Shown one piece after another: positions 14,275-26,042 of a stretch of 54,025 bases of DNA. The DNA is taken from NCBI GenBank assembly GCA_027492485.1, contig JAPUER010000075.1, positions 21,740-75,764 on the forward strand, read 5' to 3'. The notes beneath the pieces are model-generated. The model ran no database searches. It saw nothing but the letters and a program-made list of their open reading frames with translations, and was not told the DNA's origin. This DNA is from Betaproteobacteria bacterium (GTDB taxonomy: Bacteria; Pseudomonadota; Gammaproteobacteria; Burkholderiales; Casimicrobiaceae). The position numbers and the translations under genes were made by a program. Each line of letters starts with the position of its first letter. Positions within the stretch are counted from its first letter, which is position 1.

Positions 14275-15810
14275 CTCATAGAGCGCACGAGCAACCAACT
14301 CACGAATGCGAACGAGCGACTCGGGCGAAGCGAGCAGGTTGGTTTTGGTGCGCCGTTGCAGCATGGACTCGATCGAGCGCGACCATTCGTGATCGCGCAG
14401 ATAGGCGATCTCGGCTTCGCTGAAGGTGTCGTCGAACACTTCGCCCATGTCGCGCTGCGCCAGCGCGTCGGCAGCGAGCCCGTAACGGTTGGCCAGGCGA
14501 TGCGCATAGCCATTGCCGAGGCCACGTGCGGCGATGTCGACCGCCAGCGCGGCCAGCGTCGCCGGCGTGGCGCCGGCCTGCAACGGCGTGTCGGTCCACG
14601 AGGTTTTCTTCGCGTCGGGAAAAAACGGCAGCAGCTTCTCGAGCGCGTGTTCGGCAAGCTTGCGGTAGGTGGTGATTTTGCCGCCGTAGATGTTGAGCAG
14701 CGGCGCCCCACCGTCGTGATGATCGAGCTTCAACGTGTAGTCGCGCGTGATCGCGGAGGGATCGTCATCGCCGTCGTCGTACAGCGGACGCACGCCGGCA
14801 TAGCTGGCGACGATGTCGGCACGGCTGAGCGGTCTGGCCAGATAGCTGTTGGCGAGATCGAGCAGGTACTGCGTCTCGTCGTCGCTGATCTGCGGCGCAT
14901 CGAACGCGTCGACGGCGACATCGGTGGTGCCGATCAGCGAGAAGCGTTCGAAATACGGAATCACGAACACGATGCGACCGTCGCGGTTTTGCAGGATGTA
15001 GGCATGCGGCGCGTCGTGCACGCGTGGCACGATGATGTGCGAGCCCTTGACGTGCTTGACCGTTTCCTTCGTTGGCGGCGTGGCGATGCTCGACAACAGC
15101 GCTTTGACCCACGGCCCCGAGGCATTGACGATGGCGCGGGCGTGCACGGTGTGCTGCGCGCCGGTCGCATCTTCGAGCGAAGCGCGCCACGCGGTGCGCG
15201 CCTCGCCGTCGACCGCGACGCGCTCCGCGTGCGCGAAGCGCACTCCCACACGCACGTCGGCGCCGCGGGCGCGGGCGTCCTTCGCGTTTTCCACCACCAG
15301 ACGGGCGTCGTTGACCTGGGCGTCGGAGTAGACGAAGCCGTCGGTGAATTGCGCCTTGAGGCCGGCGCCCCAGTGTGCACCCTTGCCGTCGGATGCGAGC
15401 GAGGTGGCAAAGGACTTCGGCAGCGACTGCTTCTGGCCGCTCCAGCCGCCGAGGCGGTCGTACAGAAACAGGCCCGCGCGCAGCATCCACCGGGGTCGCA
15501 GATGCGGCTCGTGCGGCAACACGAATTGCAGCGGCTTGATCAGGTGCGGCGCCACGCGCAGCAGCACTTCGCGCTCGGCCAGCGCCTCGCCGACGAGGCG
15601 AAATTCATAGTGCTCGAGATAGCGCAGGCCACCATGAATGAGTTTGGATGACCACTGCGAAGTATGCGCCGCGAGATCGTCCTTCTCGACCAACAACACC
15701 GACAGACCGCGACCGACGGCGTCGCGCGCAATGCCGGCGCCGTTGATGCCGCCGCCGATAATCAGCAGATCAACGGGCGGCGGGACAGACGGAGCGGCGG
15801 CAGGCGACAT
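14269..15810 (-). CDS. glpD: Aerobic glycerol-3-phosphate dehydrogenase
   Basis: This membrane-associated FAD enzyme oxidises glycerol-3-phosphate to dihydroxyacetone phosphate and passes electrons to quinone. With the start at MSPAAAPSVP it has 513 residues, matching the family; an upstream in-frame ATG would add a poorly conserved 20 aa. The FAD site is LLIIGGGINGAGIARDAVGR, followed by SSKLIHGGLRYLEHYEF, a hallmark of GlpD. Later come GAFVYSDAQ-type FVYSDAQVNDARLV, the IGTTDVAVD segment and YAGVRPLYDD. The C-terminal helical domain is complete. No glpK or glpF is nearby. The final codons enter the repeat arm at 14269-14274. Confidence 0.94.
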   Translation of the reverse strand: MSPAAAPSVPPPVDLLIIGGGINGAGIARDAVGRGLSVLLVEKDDLAAHTSQWSSKLIHGGLRYLEHYEFRLVGEALAEREVLLRVAPHLIKPLQFVLPHEPHLRPRWMLRAGLFLYDRLGGWSGQKQSLPKSFATSLASDGKGAHWGAGLKAQFTDGFVYSDAQVNDARLVVENAKDARARGADVRVGVRFAHAERVAVDGEARTAWRASLEDATGAQHTVHARAIVNASGPWVKALLSSIATPPTKETVKHVKGSHIIVPRVHDAPHAYILQNRDGRIVFVIPYFERFSLIGTTDVAVDAFDAPQISDDETQYLLDLANSYLARPLSRADIVASYAGVRPLYDDGDDDPSAITRDYTLKLDHHDGGAPLLNIYGGKITTYRKLAEHALEKLLPFFPDAKKTSWTDTPLQAGATPATLAALAVDIAARGLGNGYAHRLANRYGLAADALAQRDMGEVFDDTFSEAEIAYLRDHEWSRSIESMLQRRTKTNLLASPESLVRIRELVARALYEL

Positions 15811-15936
15811 GGCGCAATGGTAGCGAAGCGCACGGGCGCAGGCGGTCGGGGCGTTCATTGCGCCGCCCACATTGCGCCAAGGGATATGCCGGAGCCACTA
15901 AAATGATGGCTTCCAACGAGCAACAACGAGTGCCCC

Positions 15937-16260
15937 ATGACAGACAGTGCGCGTGACGTACAAGCCGAAATCGACAACCTCGTTCGCGGCAACCGGGTGG
16001 TGCTGTTCATGAAGGGTACGCCGCAGTTTCCGCAATGCGGCTTCAGTGCCGCGGCGACGCGCATCCTCGATGCCGCCGGTGTCGACGAGTATGCGGCCGT
16101 CAATGTGCTGGCGGACGACGAGGTGCGCGAAGGCGTCAAACAGTACGCGCAGTGGCCGACGATTCCGCAGCTCTACGTCAATGGCGAGTTTGTTGGCGGC
16201 GCCGACATCATGCGCGAGATGCATGAGTCGGGCGAGCTGGCGAAGCTGCTCGCCGCGTAA
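15937..16260 (+). CDS. grxD: Monothiol glutaredoxin, Grx4 type
   Basis: A 107-aa protein that binds and hands on [2Fe-2S] clusters in the cytoplasm. The active site is CGFS at residues 34-37, preceded by KGTP (26-29), with WPTIPQLYVNGEFVGGADI supplying the cis-proline and glutathione-binding residues. The length and all key residues match the single-domain class. It is divergent from glpD and convergent with atpC, with which it shares a terminator. Confidence 0.95.
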   Translation: MTDSARDVQAEIDNLVRGNRVVLFMKGTPQFPQCGFSAAATRILDAAGVDEYAAVNVLADDEVREGVKQYAQWPTIPQLYVNGEFVGGADIMREMHESGELAKLLAA

Positions 16261-16327
16261 GCTGCCTCGCATGACCACCGGCGGCGCGCGAATCGCATTC
16301 GTCGCCGGCACTGCGCAGACAAAAAAG

Positions 16328-16351
16328 AAAGGGCGACCGAAGTCGCCCTTT
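16328..16351. terminator. Bidirectional terminator between grxD and atpC
   Basis: The stem AAAGGGCGAC / GTCGCCCTTT with a 4-nt loop is flanked by A-run on the left and T-run on the right, so it can end both grxD (plus) and the atp operon (minus). Confidence 0.92.
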
Positions 16352-16375
16352 TTTATCGGCTGCGGCGATGCCGTG

Positions 16376-16789
16376 CTATTTGCGGCGCAGCTTGCGGATC
16401 GCGGCCAGTTGCGCAACCGCAGAAGCCAGTTCGGCCTGCGCGGCGGCGTAGTCGAGCGCGGCATCCTTGTTGCGCAGCGATTCTTCGGCGCGCTGCTTGG
16501 CTTCGTTGGCCTTGGCTTCATCGAGATCGTGGCCGCGGATCGCGGTGTCGGCAAGCACCGTCACCACATCCGGCTGCACTTCGAGGATGCCACCGGCGAC
16601 GAAGACGAACTCTTCGCTGCCATCGGCCTTTTCGATGCGCACTGCGCCCGGCTTGATGCGCGTGATCAGCGGCGTGTGCTTGGGCAGAATGCCCAGCTCG
16701 CCCGCTTCACCCGGCAGCGCGACGAACTTCGCCTCGCCCGAGAAGATCGAGGCTTCCGCGCTGACAACGTCTACGTGGATGGTGGACAT
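16376..16789 (-). CDS. atpC: ATP synthase epsilon subunit
   Basis: The protein of 137 residues belongs to the central stalk of F1 and modulates ATP hydrolysis. The N-terminal beta-sandwich shows [35 protein letters not shown] and [20 protein letters not shown]; the C-terminal helical hairpin is complete. It ends the atp operon, 13 bases after atpD, just before the shared terminator. Confidence 0.96.
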   Translation of the reverse strand: MSTIHVDVVSAEASIFSGEAKFVALPGEAGELGILPKHTPLITRIKPGAVRIEKADGSEEFVFVAGGILEVQPDVVTVLADTAIRGHDLDEAKANEAKQRAEESLRNKDAALDYAAAQAELASAVAQLAAIRKLRRK

Positions 16790-16802
16790 CAGCTTGCCTT
16801 AA

Positions 16803-18257
<1,455 letters not shown>

Positions 18258-19136
18258 TCAGACGGCGGCCGCGCCGCTGACGATTTCGGAGAGTTCTTTG
18301 GTAATGGCGGCCTGACGCGCCTTGTTGTAGCTGAGCTGCAGCTCGGCAATCACGTTCTTCGCGTTGTCCGACGCCGCCTTCATCGCCACCATGCGCGCCG
18401 ATTGCTCGGACGCCATGTTCTCGGCGACGGCCTGATACACGAGGGCTTCGACGTAGCGGACCAGCAGCTCGTCGACTACGGTCTGCGCATCCGGCTCGTA
18501 GATGTAGTCCCAGCTATAGGCGCGCTTTTCGTCGCTGCTCTGCTCGAGCTTGTCGGCAGTGAGCGGCAACAGTTGCTGCACCACGGCTTCCTGCTTCATG
18601 GTGTTGATGAACTTGGTGTACGCCAGATACACCGAGTCCACCTCGCCTTTTTCGTAGGCGTCGAGCTGCACCTTGACGGCGCCGATGAGCTTTTCGAGGT
18701 GCGGCGTGTCTCCAAGGCCGATCACGTGCGACACCAGATCGGCGCCCATGCGGTTCATGAAGCCGAACCCCTTGTTGCCGATCGCCGTCACCTGTACCTT
18801 GTTGCCGGCGGCATCCAGTTCCTTGAACTTGGCCACCACGGCGCGCAGGATGTTGGTGTTGAGACCGCCGCACAGCCCCTTGTCGGTGGTCACGACGATC
18901 ATGCCCGCCTTGTTGGCGCCGGTGCGCTTGACGAGGAAGGGATGACGGTATTCGGGATTGGCCCCGGACATGTGCGCGGCAATGTTGCGCACCTTGTCGG
19001 CATACGGACGCGCTGCCCGCATGCGCTCCTGCGCGCGCCGCATTTTGGATGCGGCGACCATTTCCATCGCCTTGGTGATCTTGCGCGTGTTTTGCACGCT
19101 CTTGATCTTGGTTCTAATCTCTTTTGAGCCAGCCAT
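18258..19136 (-). CDS. atpG: ATP synthase gamma subunit
   Basis: The rotor shaft of F1, 292 residues. The N-terminal helix has [20 protein letters not shown] and the C-terminal helix has [20 protein letters not shown], which together form the coiled coil. The middle has [18 protein letters not shown]. The length and both termini agree with the family. Confidence 0.97.
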   Translation of the reverse strand: MAGSKEIRTKIKSVQNTRKITKAMEMVAASKMRRAQERMRAARPYADKVRNIAAHMSGANPEYRHPFLVKRTGANKAGMIVVTTDKGLCGGLNTNILRAVVAKFKELDAAGNKVQVTAIGNKGFGFMNRMGADLVSHVIGLGDTPHLEKLIGAVKVQLDAYEKGEVDSVYLAYTKFINTMKQEAVVQQLLPLTADKLEQSSDEKRAYSWDYIYEPDAQTVVDELLVRYVEALVYQAVAENMASEQSARMVAMKAASDNAKNVIAELQLSYNKARQAAITKELSEIVSGAAAV

Positions 19137-19183
19137 GATTTGCTTTCGCTGTTTTTACTTGGCGCTTGTTTGGCAGCTCTGGA

Positions 19184-20725
19184 TTAGTAGGAACCGTTGG
19201 CTTTGAAGTCTTTGAACGCGGCGTGCAGCGCGGTCTCGTCGTCTTTCGAGAGATCCTTGGTGTCCTCGATGCGCTTGGTCAAGTCGGCGTACTTGGTTGC
19301 CATGAACTTGTGCAGCGCCTTCTCGGCGGCCAGCGCCTTGGCGACCGGCACGTCGTCGAAGTAACCGTTGTTGACGCCGAACAGCGTGAACGCCATTTCC
19401 GACACTTGCAGCGGGGCATACTGCGCCTGCTTCATGAGCTCGGTCACCAGGCGGCCACGTTCGAGTTGCTTGCGGGTTGCCTCATCCAGGTCGGACGCGA
19501 ATTGCGCGAAGGCCGCGAGTTCGCGGTACTGCGCGAGCGCGAGACGCACGCCGCCGCCGAGCTTCTTGATGATCTTCGTTTGCGCTGCGCCACCGACGCG
19601 CGACACCGAGATACCGGCGTTGATCGCGGGACGGATACCGGCGTTGAAAAGGTCGGTTTCGAGGAAGATCTGGCCGTCGGTAATCGAAATCACGTTGGTC
19701 GGCACGAAGGCCGACACGTCACCGGCTTGCGTTTCGATGACCGGCAGCGCGGTCAGCGAGCCGGTCTTGCCCTTGACGGCGCCCTTGGTGAACTTCTCGA
19801 CGTAGTCTTCGTTGACGCGAGCGGCGCGCTCGAGCAGACGGCTGTGCAGATAGAACACGTCGCCCGGGAACGCTTCGCGGCCCGGCGGACGGCGCAGCAG
19901 CAGCGAGATCTGGCGATAGGCCACGGCCTGCTTCGACAGATCGTCGTAAACGATCAGCGCATCCTGGCCGCGATCGCGGAAGTATTCGCCCATCGTGCAG
20001 CCGGCGTAGGCCGACAAGTATTGCATCGCGGGCGAGTCCGAGGCGGACGCGGCGACCACGATCGTGTATGCCATGGCGCCGGCTTCTTCGAGCTTGCGCA
20101 CCACGTTGACGATGGTCGAGGCTTTCTGGCCGATCGCGACGTAAACGCAGATCAGGTCCTTGCCCTTCTGATTGATGATGGCGTCGATCGCGACGGCAGT
20201 CTTGCCGGTCTGACGGTCGCCAATGATCAGTTCGCGTTGACCGCGGCCGACCGGCACCATCGAGTCGATCGACTTCAAGCCCGTCTGCACCGGCTGCGAC
20301 ACCGATTTACGTGCGATCACACCCGGCGCGACCTTCTCGATCACGTCGGTTTCTTTGGCGTTGATCGGGCCCTTGCCGTCGACCGGTTCGCCGAGCGCGT
20401 TGACCACGCGGCCGATCAGTTCCGGGCCGACTGGCACCGAAAGGATTCGGCCGGTCGATTTGACGATGTCGCCTTCGGTGATGTGTTCGTAGGCACCGAG
20501 CACCACGGCACCGACCGAGTCGCGCTCGAGGTTCAACGCGAGGCCGAAGGTGTTGCCCGGGAACTCCAGCATTTCGCCTTGCATCACGTCAGCAAGACCA
20601 TGCACGCGGCAGATACCGTCGGTCACCGAGACCACCGTGCCCTGGGTCCGCACTTCGCTGCCAACATCGAGGTTCGCGATCTTGGCCTTAATCAGTTCGC
20701 TGATTTCAGAGGGATTCAAATTCAT
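19184..20725 (-). CDS. atpA: ATP synthase alpha subunit
   Basis: Non-catalytic nucleotide-binding subunit of F1, 513 residues. The P-loop is GDRQTGKT within [20 protein letters not shown]. Other family segments are GIVRVHGL-type [37 protein letters not shown] and [13 protein letters not shown] 123-bp gap separates it from atpH and carries heptad repeats, which is longer than elsewhere in the operon. Confidence 0.98.
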   Translation of the reverse strand: MNLNPSEISELIKAKIANLDVGSEVRTQGTVVSVTDGICRVHGLADVMQGEMLEFPGNTFGLALNLERDSVGAVVLGAYEHITEGDIVKSTGRILSVPVGPELIGRVVNALGEPVDGKGPINAKETDVIEKVAPGVIARKSVSQPVQTGLKSIDSMVPVGRGQRELIIGDRQTGKTAVAIDAIINQKGKDLICVYVAIGQKASTIVNVVRKLEEAGAMAYTIVVAASASDSPAMQYLSAYAGCTMGEYFRDRGQDALIVYDDLSKQAVAYRQISLLLRRPPGREAFPGDVFYLHSRLLERAARVNEDYVEKFTKGAVKGKTGSLTALPVIETQAGDVSAFVPTNVISITDGQIFLETDLFNAGIRPAINAGISVSRVGGAAQTKIIKKLGGGVRLALAQYRELAAFAQFASDLDEATRKQLERGRLVTELMKQAQYAPLQVSEMAFTLFGVNNGYFDDVPVAKALAAEKALHKFMATKYADLTKRIEDTKDLSKDDETALHAAFKDFKANGSY

Positions 20726-20755
20726 TGCTTACTCCAGCACGGAGGGATTTGGTTT

Positions 20756-20842
20756 AAGGACGAAGGACGAAGGACGAGTGACGAGAACACTCGTCACCGC
20801 TTCTCTTCTGTCGTCATTCGTCATTGGTCATTCGTCCTGCGC
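20756..20842. repeat. GACGAA-heptad repeat inside the atp operon
   Basis: Tandem GGACGAA units (20756-20776) face inverted TCGTCATT/TGGTCATTCGTCC units (20811-20842), so the transcript between atpH and atpA can fold. A second copy lies at 26863-26940. The family is a short intergenic repeat of 7-bp units. Confidence 0.75.
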
Positions 20843-20848
20843 GTAGCG

Positions 20849-21385
20849 CTACGCCTTGATCTGGCGCGACATCTTGTTGAGTTGGCCAACGACGCTGCGA
20901 TCGATCACCTGATCGCCGACGATGATGCGGGCGCCACCGAGCAGGCTGGCGTCGACTTCTTCGACCGTTTCGATCTGGCGACCGTAGCGCTTGGCGAGCG
21001 CGCCCTTGAGTTCGTCGCGCTGCTGGTCCGTCAGCGGAAAAGCCGACACGATGGTGGCGCGGGCCACGTTGTCGTTGTCGCGCTTCAGCGCCTGGAAGTG
21101 CTCGTTGATCTGCGGCAGCAGTTTGACGCGATCGGACGCGAGCAGCACCTTGACGAACTGCGTGGTGCCGGCGTCGAGCTTGTCGCCAAGCACGGTGGTG
21201 AACAGCGACTGCTTCTGCGCAGGCGAGAGCTTCGGGTTGTCGACGGCGCCGGCGACCTTCGGGTCGGCGACGACAGCGGCCAGGAGGCTCATCGTGTCGG
21301 CCCACTTCGGCAGCATGCCGCCGTCGCGGGCCAGCGCGAACGCGGCCTCGGCGTAGGGACGGGCGATGGTCGCGAGTTCAGCCAT
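20849..21385 (-). CDS. atpH: ATP synthase delta subunit
   Basis: Peripheral-stalk subunit connecting F1 to the b subunits, 178 residues. The N-terminal six-helix domain starts MAELATIARPYAEAAFALAR, and the C-terminal domain has VSAFPLTDQQRDELKGALAK and VDASLLGGARIIVGDQVID, which is diagnostic. It follows atpF by two bases. Confidence 0.96.
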   Translation of the reverse strand: MAELATIARPYAEAAFALARDGGMLPKWADTMSLLAAVVADPKVAGAVDNPKLSPAQKQSLFTTVLGDKLDAGTTQFVKVLLASDRVKLLPQINEHFQALKRDNDNVARATIVSAFPLTDQQRDELKGALAKRYGRQIETVEEVDASLLGGARIIVGDQVIDRSVVGQLNKMSRQIKA

Positions 21386-21387
21386 GG

Positions 21388-21858
21388 TTACAGCTCGGCC
21401 TTGAGTTGCGCCAGCAGGTCGGAATGCACCTGCGGATTGATTTCGCGATTGAGGATGCGCTGCGCACCCACCACCGCGAGATCGGCCACGCGATCGCGCA
21501 GCTCTTCCTTGGCCTTGACCGAGAGCTGGGCGATTTCGTCCGCAGCCATCTGCTTTTCACGCTCGCCGGCGGCCTTGGCATCGGCTTTCGATGCTTCGAT
21601 CGTGGCGTTGCGCTGCTTGTCGGCCTGCGCGACGATGTCGGCCGCCCTGGCCTTGGCCTCCGCGATGAGCTTGTCGACTTCTTTCTGCGCCAGCGCGAGC
21701 GAGGCTTTGCCCTTCTCGGCCTCGGCCAGACCGTCGGCGATCTGGCGGCGGCGGCCTTCTACGGCGTCTGCCAGCGGCGGCAGCACGAACTTGTAGACGA
21801 CGAACAGAAAGATGAAAAAGCCGATGCCTTGCAGCAGGAGTGTCATGCCGAGATTCAT
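21388..21858 (-). CDS. atpF: ATP synthase b subunit
   Basis: Peripheral-stalk subunit, 156 residues. It begins MNLGMTLLLQGIGFFIFLFV, one membrane helix, then PPLADAVEGRRRQIADGLAEA and a long Ala/Lys/Glu-rich coiled coil. The C-terminal VGAQRILNREINPQVHSDLL matches the delta-contacting end. It lies 36 bases after atpE. Confidence 0.96.
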   Translation of the reverse strand: MNLGMTLLLQGIGFFIFLFVVYKFVLPPLADAVEGRRRQIADGLAEAEKGKASLALAQKEVDKLIAEAKARAADIVAQADKQRNATIEASKADAKAAGEREKQMAADEIAQLSVKAKEELRDRVADLAVVGAQRILNREINPQVHSDLLAQLKAEL

Positions 21859-21894
21859 GCGGCGACTCCGTTCAAAAGTGTTGTTCGGCGGTGA

Positions 21895-22212
<318 letters not shown>

Positions 22213-22252
22213 TTAAGTAAGTAAAGAAATCCGTACGAAATCGGGGCGGGGC

Positions 22253-23086
<834 letters not shown>

Positions 23087-23140
23087 TCAGGTCAGTATTG
23101 AGCAGGTTGAAGTAGGGCCGGAGCCGGTACGTCTTGTTTC

Positions 23141-23524
23141 TTATGGTTTGCCGGCACCGGTGAGCAAAGTCGCCCGCCACGCCAGCAATGTCACCAAAAA
23201 TGTCGCGAACATCGCCGGCACAACCAGCGCATCGTAGAACTTGAGAATGACGCCAAGCTGAATGGCGATAAACACAAGCTTCACGAGTTCCGCCCGAAGG
23301 AGAGGCCAGAGGCCGGCACCGTTCGAGTGGCGTAAACCAAAATTGGCCACGAACACAAAGATCAGCGAGGCGAAGACGTTGGTCAGCCCGCCCAGCGTGG
23401 CGGAGACGGCTCCATGCTCCCCCGAGATGAACCCTGCGATCGCAGCGAATCCGACCGTGATCCCGAGTTGCAGATAAAGCATCCGGGTGATGGTCGGGTT
23501 TTGCAGACTGATGTCGTTCAACAT
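23141..23524 (-). CDS. atpI: ATP synthase assembly protein I
   Basis: Small membrane protein assisting c-ring assembly. The frame is open from 23641, but the -10 box of the operon promoter occupies 23641-23646, so mRNA would begin at about 23634 and the upstream ATG cannot be used. I therefore choose MLNDISLQNPTITRMLYLQL, giving 127 residues, a normal AtpI length. Four hydrophobic segments are seen, including FAAIAGFISGEHGAVSATLG, typical of betaproteobacterial AtpI. First gene of the operon. Confidence 0.85.
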   Translation of the reverse strand: MLNDISLQNPTITRMLYLQLGITVGFAAIAGFISGEHGAVSATLGGLTNVFASLIFVFVANFGLRHSNGAGLWPLLRAELVKLVFIAIQLGVILKFYDALVVPAMFATFLVTLLAWRATLLTGAGKP

Positions 23525-23640
23525 GCGGCTGGACGGTACGGGGGTTCCATGAAGGCCGCCACAAAACACCGTGACGACCGCTTCCTGTAGTTTCCTGTTG
23601 CCAGCGGCAGTTGCCTGACGCCAATCGAACAAAGCCCACA

Positions 23641-23670
23641 ATTATAGTCAGTTAGAAGACTTTGGTGCAA
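23641..23670 (-). promoter_or_regulatory. Sigma-70 promoter of the atp operon
   Basis: On the minus strand the -35 is TTGCAC (23665-23670) and the -10 is a perfect TATAAT (23641-23646), with an 18-bp spacer. The start point would be near 23634, about 110 bases before the chosen atpI start. Confidence 0.82.
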
Positions 23671-23716
23671 CGCACAAACGGTCGTCGCGAGCCGCCCGGC
23701 GGTCGCCGTGAGCGAT

Positions 23717-23834
23717 CAGCTTTTGCGCAAGACGCCCATTCGATATGGGCTCATGGCCATAAACGACTAAAAGTCGATATGAGGTCGTTTATTGCTTTCT
23801 GCCCAATGTAGATGGGCATTGCAGCGAAAAGCTG
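23717..23834 (-). repeat. 118-bp repeat family, copy D
   Basis: The best-structured copy: ends CAGCTTTTGCGC and GCGAAAAGCTG, two perfect hairpins GCCCAT-TCGAT-ATGGGC (plus strand) and TGCCCA-TCTACAT-TGGGCA (minus strand), and central TCGAC at offset 58-62 when read on the minus strand. Its right end (23834) directly abuts the stop codon of the wzt-like gene (23835-23837). Confidence 0.85.
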
Positions 23835-24992
23835 TTAAGTCCAGCGATGCGGCAGGCGTACCAGTCCAAGTTCGCGCGAATCGCCGCCGACCGTGAAATC
23901 GCGCTCCACGGTGTCGTAGACGCGCATGCCTTCCGGGTCGAGCGCATGCGCGCGCAGGCGATAGGCGCCGGGCAGCAGGCGCCAGTCAGCGAAAGTGAGC
24001 GCAAACTCAAAGGTGCCGGCGGCGGTTTCGCCCGCCGCGACACCGTCGATTTCGCTGGTGGTGCCGTAGACCGGCGTGCCGTCGATGCGGACGACGCCGA
24101 GCGCGACGTGCGGGCGGCGGCCGTCGCGGCTTTTCAGGCGGCCGCGCAGGCTAAGGCCGTCGCCGTCGCAGCGCTCGATGGTGAGATCGGTCACCGCGTA
24201 TTGCCCGAGCGCCGCCGAATCCTGCGCCACGGCAGCCGCCTTGGCGTCCGCCTGCTTCGCCTCATGAAACGCCTGATAGGCAATCGCCACGTCGTGGCTC
24301 GCACCAATCATGCGCATGCGGCCATGATCGAGCCACACCGCACGCTGCGTGAGTTTCTTGACGTGATACAGCGAATGCGAGACGAGCAGCAGCGTGCCGC
24401 CGTCGGCCAGATAGCGCTCCATCCAGGCGATGCATTTGTTCTGGAAGGATTCGTCGCCGACCGCGAGCACTTCGTCGGTGATCAGCAAATCGGGCTTCAG
24501 CGCCGTCACCAGCGCGAAGCCCAGACGCACCACCATGCCGCTTGAGTAGGTCTTGATCGGCGCGTCGATGTGTTCGCCGATGTCGGCGAAGGCGACGATT
24601 TCGTCGAGCCTGGCGTCAAACGCGGCGCCCGTGAGGCCCTGCAAGGCAGCGGCGAGTTTCAGGTTTTCGCGACCGGTGTACTCGGGATGAAAGCCGGCGC
24701 CGAGCTCGAGCAGCGCGCCCACGGTGCCGATGCGCTGTACGCTGCCCGAGGTGGGTTGCAGCACGCCGGCGATGATCTTGAGCAGAGTGGACTTGCCGGC
24801 GCCGTTTTCGCCGACCAGCGCGAAAGACTCACCGCGCCGCACGCTGAAATCGATGTCGTCGAGCGCCACGAAGCCATCGCCCGATGGCCGCGCCAGCAAC
24901 AACCGCGCCAGCGCCGCCACCCCCGCGCCATGGCGCCCGATGCGCGGGTAGACCTTGCCGACGTGATAGATGCCGAGCAGGGTTTCACTCAT
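23835..24992 (-). CDS. Wzt-type polysaccharide ABC exporter ATPase
   Basis: ATP-binding subunit of an O-antigen or capsule-type exporter, 385 residues from MSETLLGIYHV. The nucleotide-binding domain has Walker A GENGAGKS, signature YSSGMVVRLGFA and Walker B LLITDEVLAVGD, plus the GTVGALLELGAGFHPEYTGR segment diagnostic of the Wzt/TagH class. The C-terminal 130 residues form a beta-rich domain (VALGVVRIDGTPVYGTTSEI), likely the glycan-binding Wzt-C domain. The frame extends upstream to 25106, but those codons lie in a CGCAGATTT repeat and are rejected. It pairs with the permease 162 bases upstream. Confidence 0.92.
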   Translation of the reverse strand: MSETLLGIYHVGKVYPRIGRHGAGVAALARLLLARPSGDGFVALDDIDFSVRRGESFALVGENGAGKSTLLKIIAGVLQPTSGSVQRIGTVGALLELGAGFHPEYTGRENLKLAAALQGLTGAAFDARLDEIVAFADIGEHIDAPIKTYSSGMVVRLGFALVTALKPDLLITDEVLAVGDESFQNKCIAWMERYLADGGTLLLVSHSLYHVKKLTQRAVWLDHGRMRMIGASHDVAIAYQAFHEAKQADAKAAAVAQDSAALGQYAVTDLTIERCDGDGLSLRGRLKSRDGRRPHVALGVVRIDGTPVYGTTSEIDGVAAGETAAGTFEFALTFADWRLLPGAYRLRAHALDPEGMRVYDTVERDFTVGGDSRELGLVRLPHRWT

Positions 24993-25025
24993 GGTCGTTG
25001 ACTGGGCGATGACGTTGAAGCTGAT

Positions 25026-25138
25026 CTTTGACGCAGATTGCCGCAGATTTGACGCAGATGAACGCAGATTTCTTTCTTGCTTTGTGGCATGGAAAATCTG
25101 CGGCAATCCGTGTCAAATCTGCGCAAATCTGCGTCAAA
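25026..25138. repeat. CGCAGATTT inverted repeat between wzm and wzt
   Basis: Arms of GACGCAGATTT-like units (about 25026-25072) and their inverse (about 25092-25138) flank a short spacer. The family is the same as at 14085-14274. Here it interrupts what should be a tight two-gene operon. Confidence 0.8.
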
Positions 25139-25154
25139 AAAAGCAGCAGGCTCA

Positions 25155-25919
25155 TCACAGGTAGTCGTCCACATGTGGCGACACGCGGCGGAAGAACGCG
25201 TAACCGGTAAGCGCCACGACCGCGCCACCCGCCAGCAACCACGCGTCCGCGAACGCGAAGCCCGCGCCCGCAAGGTAGGTGTCGTGCATGCGCGCGATCG
25301 CGTGGGTGAACGGATTGGCGAGTACGGCATCGCGCCACGCAGCGGGTATTGCGTCGAGCCCGTACTGGATGCCGCAGACGAACGACAGCAGCATGAACAG
25401 CGGCCCCAGCATGCCCTCGATGTCGCGCACCAGAATCTGCGCCGTCGAGACGGTCCAGGCGAGCCCCATCGCGGTGAGCCCGAGCGCCAGCCACGCCGGC
25501 AACGAGAACAGGACACCGCTCAGGTGTAGCGAAAAACCGAGGCCTTTGAACAGGATGACGATCACCGTCAGCGCCAGCCAGTTCAGCGCAAAGGTCACCA
25601 GCACTACCGACAGCGGCACCCAGGCCCGCGGCAATGCGGTCTTGGTAATCAGCGCAGACTGCGCGATCAACGACGTCGCGCTGCGCGTCACGCTCTCGGC
25701 GAACGCCAGCCACGGCCAGAGCCCGACTGCGAGGTAGGCAACAAAGCTGTCGCCGTACTGCGCCGGCACCGGCGAGCGCATGAACAGCCCGAACACCAGC
25801 GCATAAACGCCCAGCGTCAGCAGCGGCTGCGCCAGCCACCACACCGGCGACAGCGCGCCGCCGAGGAAACGGTTCTTCAGCTCGCGCTCGACGAGGGCGC
25901 GAAAGAGGGGATTCAACAC
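25155..25919 (-). CDS. Wzm-type ABC-2 polysaccharide permease
   Basis: Inner-membrane permease, 254 residues with six hydrophobic segments. It begins LFRALVERELKNRFLGGALSP followed by PVWWLAQPLLTLGVYALVFG, the classical ABC-2 O-antigen/teichoic-type N-terminus, and has the GLGFSLHLSG and QILVRDIEGMLGPLFML segments. Together with the ATPase it would export an undecaprenyl-linked glycan. No glycosyltransferase genes are in the window, so the polymer is unknown. Confidence 0.9.
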   Translation of the reverse strand: MLNPLFRALVERELKNRFLGGALSPVWWLAQPLLTLGVYALVFGLFMRSPVPAQYGDSFVAYLAVGLWPWLAFAESVTRSATSLIAQSALITKTALPRAWVPLSVVLVTFALNWLALTVIVILFKGLGFSLHLSGVLFSLPAWLALGLTAMGLAWTVSTAQILVRDIEGMLGPLFMLLSFVCGIQYGLDAIPAAWRDAVLANPFTHAIARMHDTYLAGAGFAFADAWLLAGGAVVALTGYAFFRRVSPHVDDYL

Positions 25920-25933
25920 GTGAGCGCGGCCTT

Positions 25934-26042
25934 GCTCCCCTCCCCCCGCGTGGGGGAGGGGTTGGGGGAGAGGGGGTCGGTGGCGTTCATCTCCATGCGA
26001 CCGTCCCCTCTCCCTAGCCCTCTCCCACGAGGGGAGAGGGAG
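25934..26042. repeat. G-rich double-hairpin repeat, copy 1
   Basis: Two hairpins, CCTCCCCC...GGGGGAGG-type on the left and CCCTCTCCC...GGGGAGAGGG on the right, with GCTCCC/GGGAGC ends. Related copies are at 46841-46973 and 53421-53543. It supplies the last residues and stop codon of the neighbouring HisN-like gene. Confidence 0.8.

Noticed and set aside
19166-21796. An 876-codon open frame on the plus strand
   Set aside because: It is the antisense shadow of atpA, atpH and atpF. The high-GC codon usage opens long antisense frames, and the product is repetitive in Arg, Asp, His and Gly without any domain.
24993-25106. N-terminal extension of the Wzt-like ATPase
   Set aside because: Those codons derive from the intergenic repeat, whereas MSETLLGIYHV matches where the domain begins.
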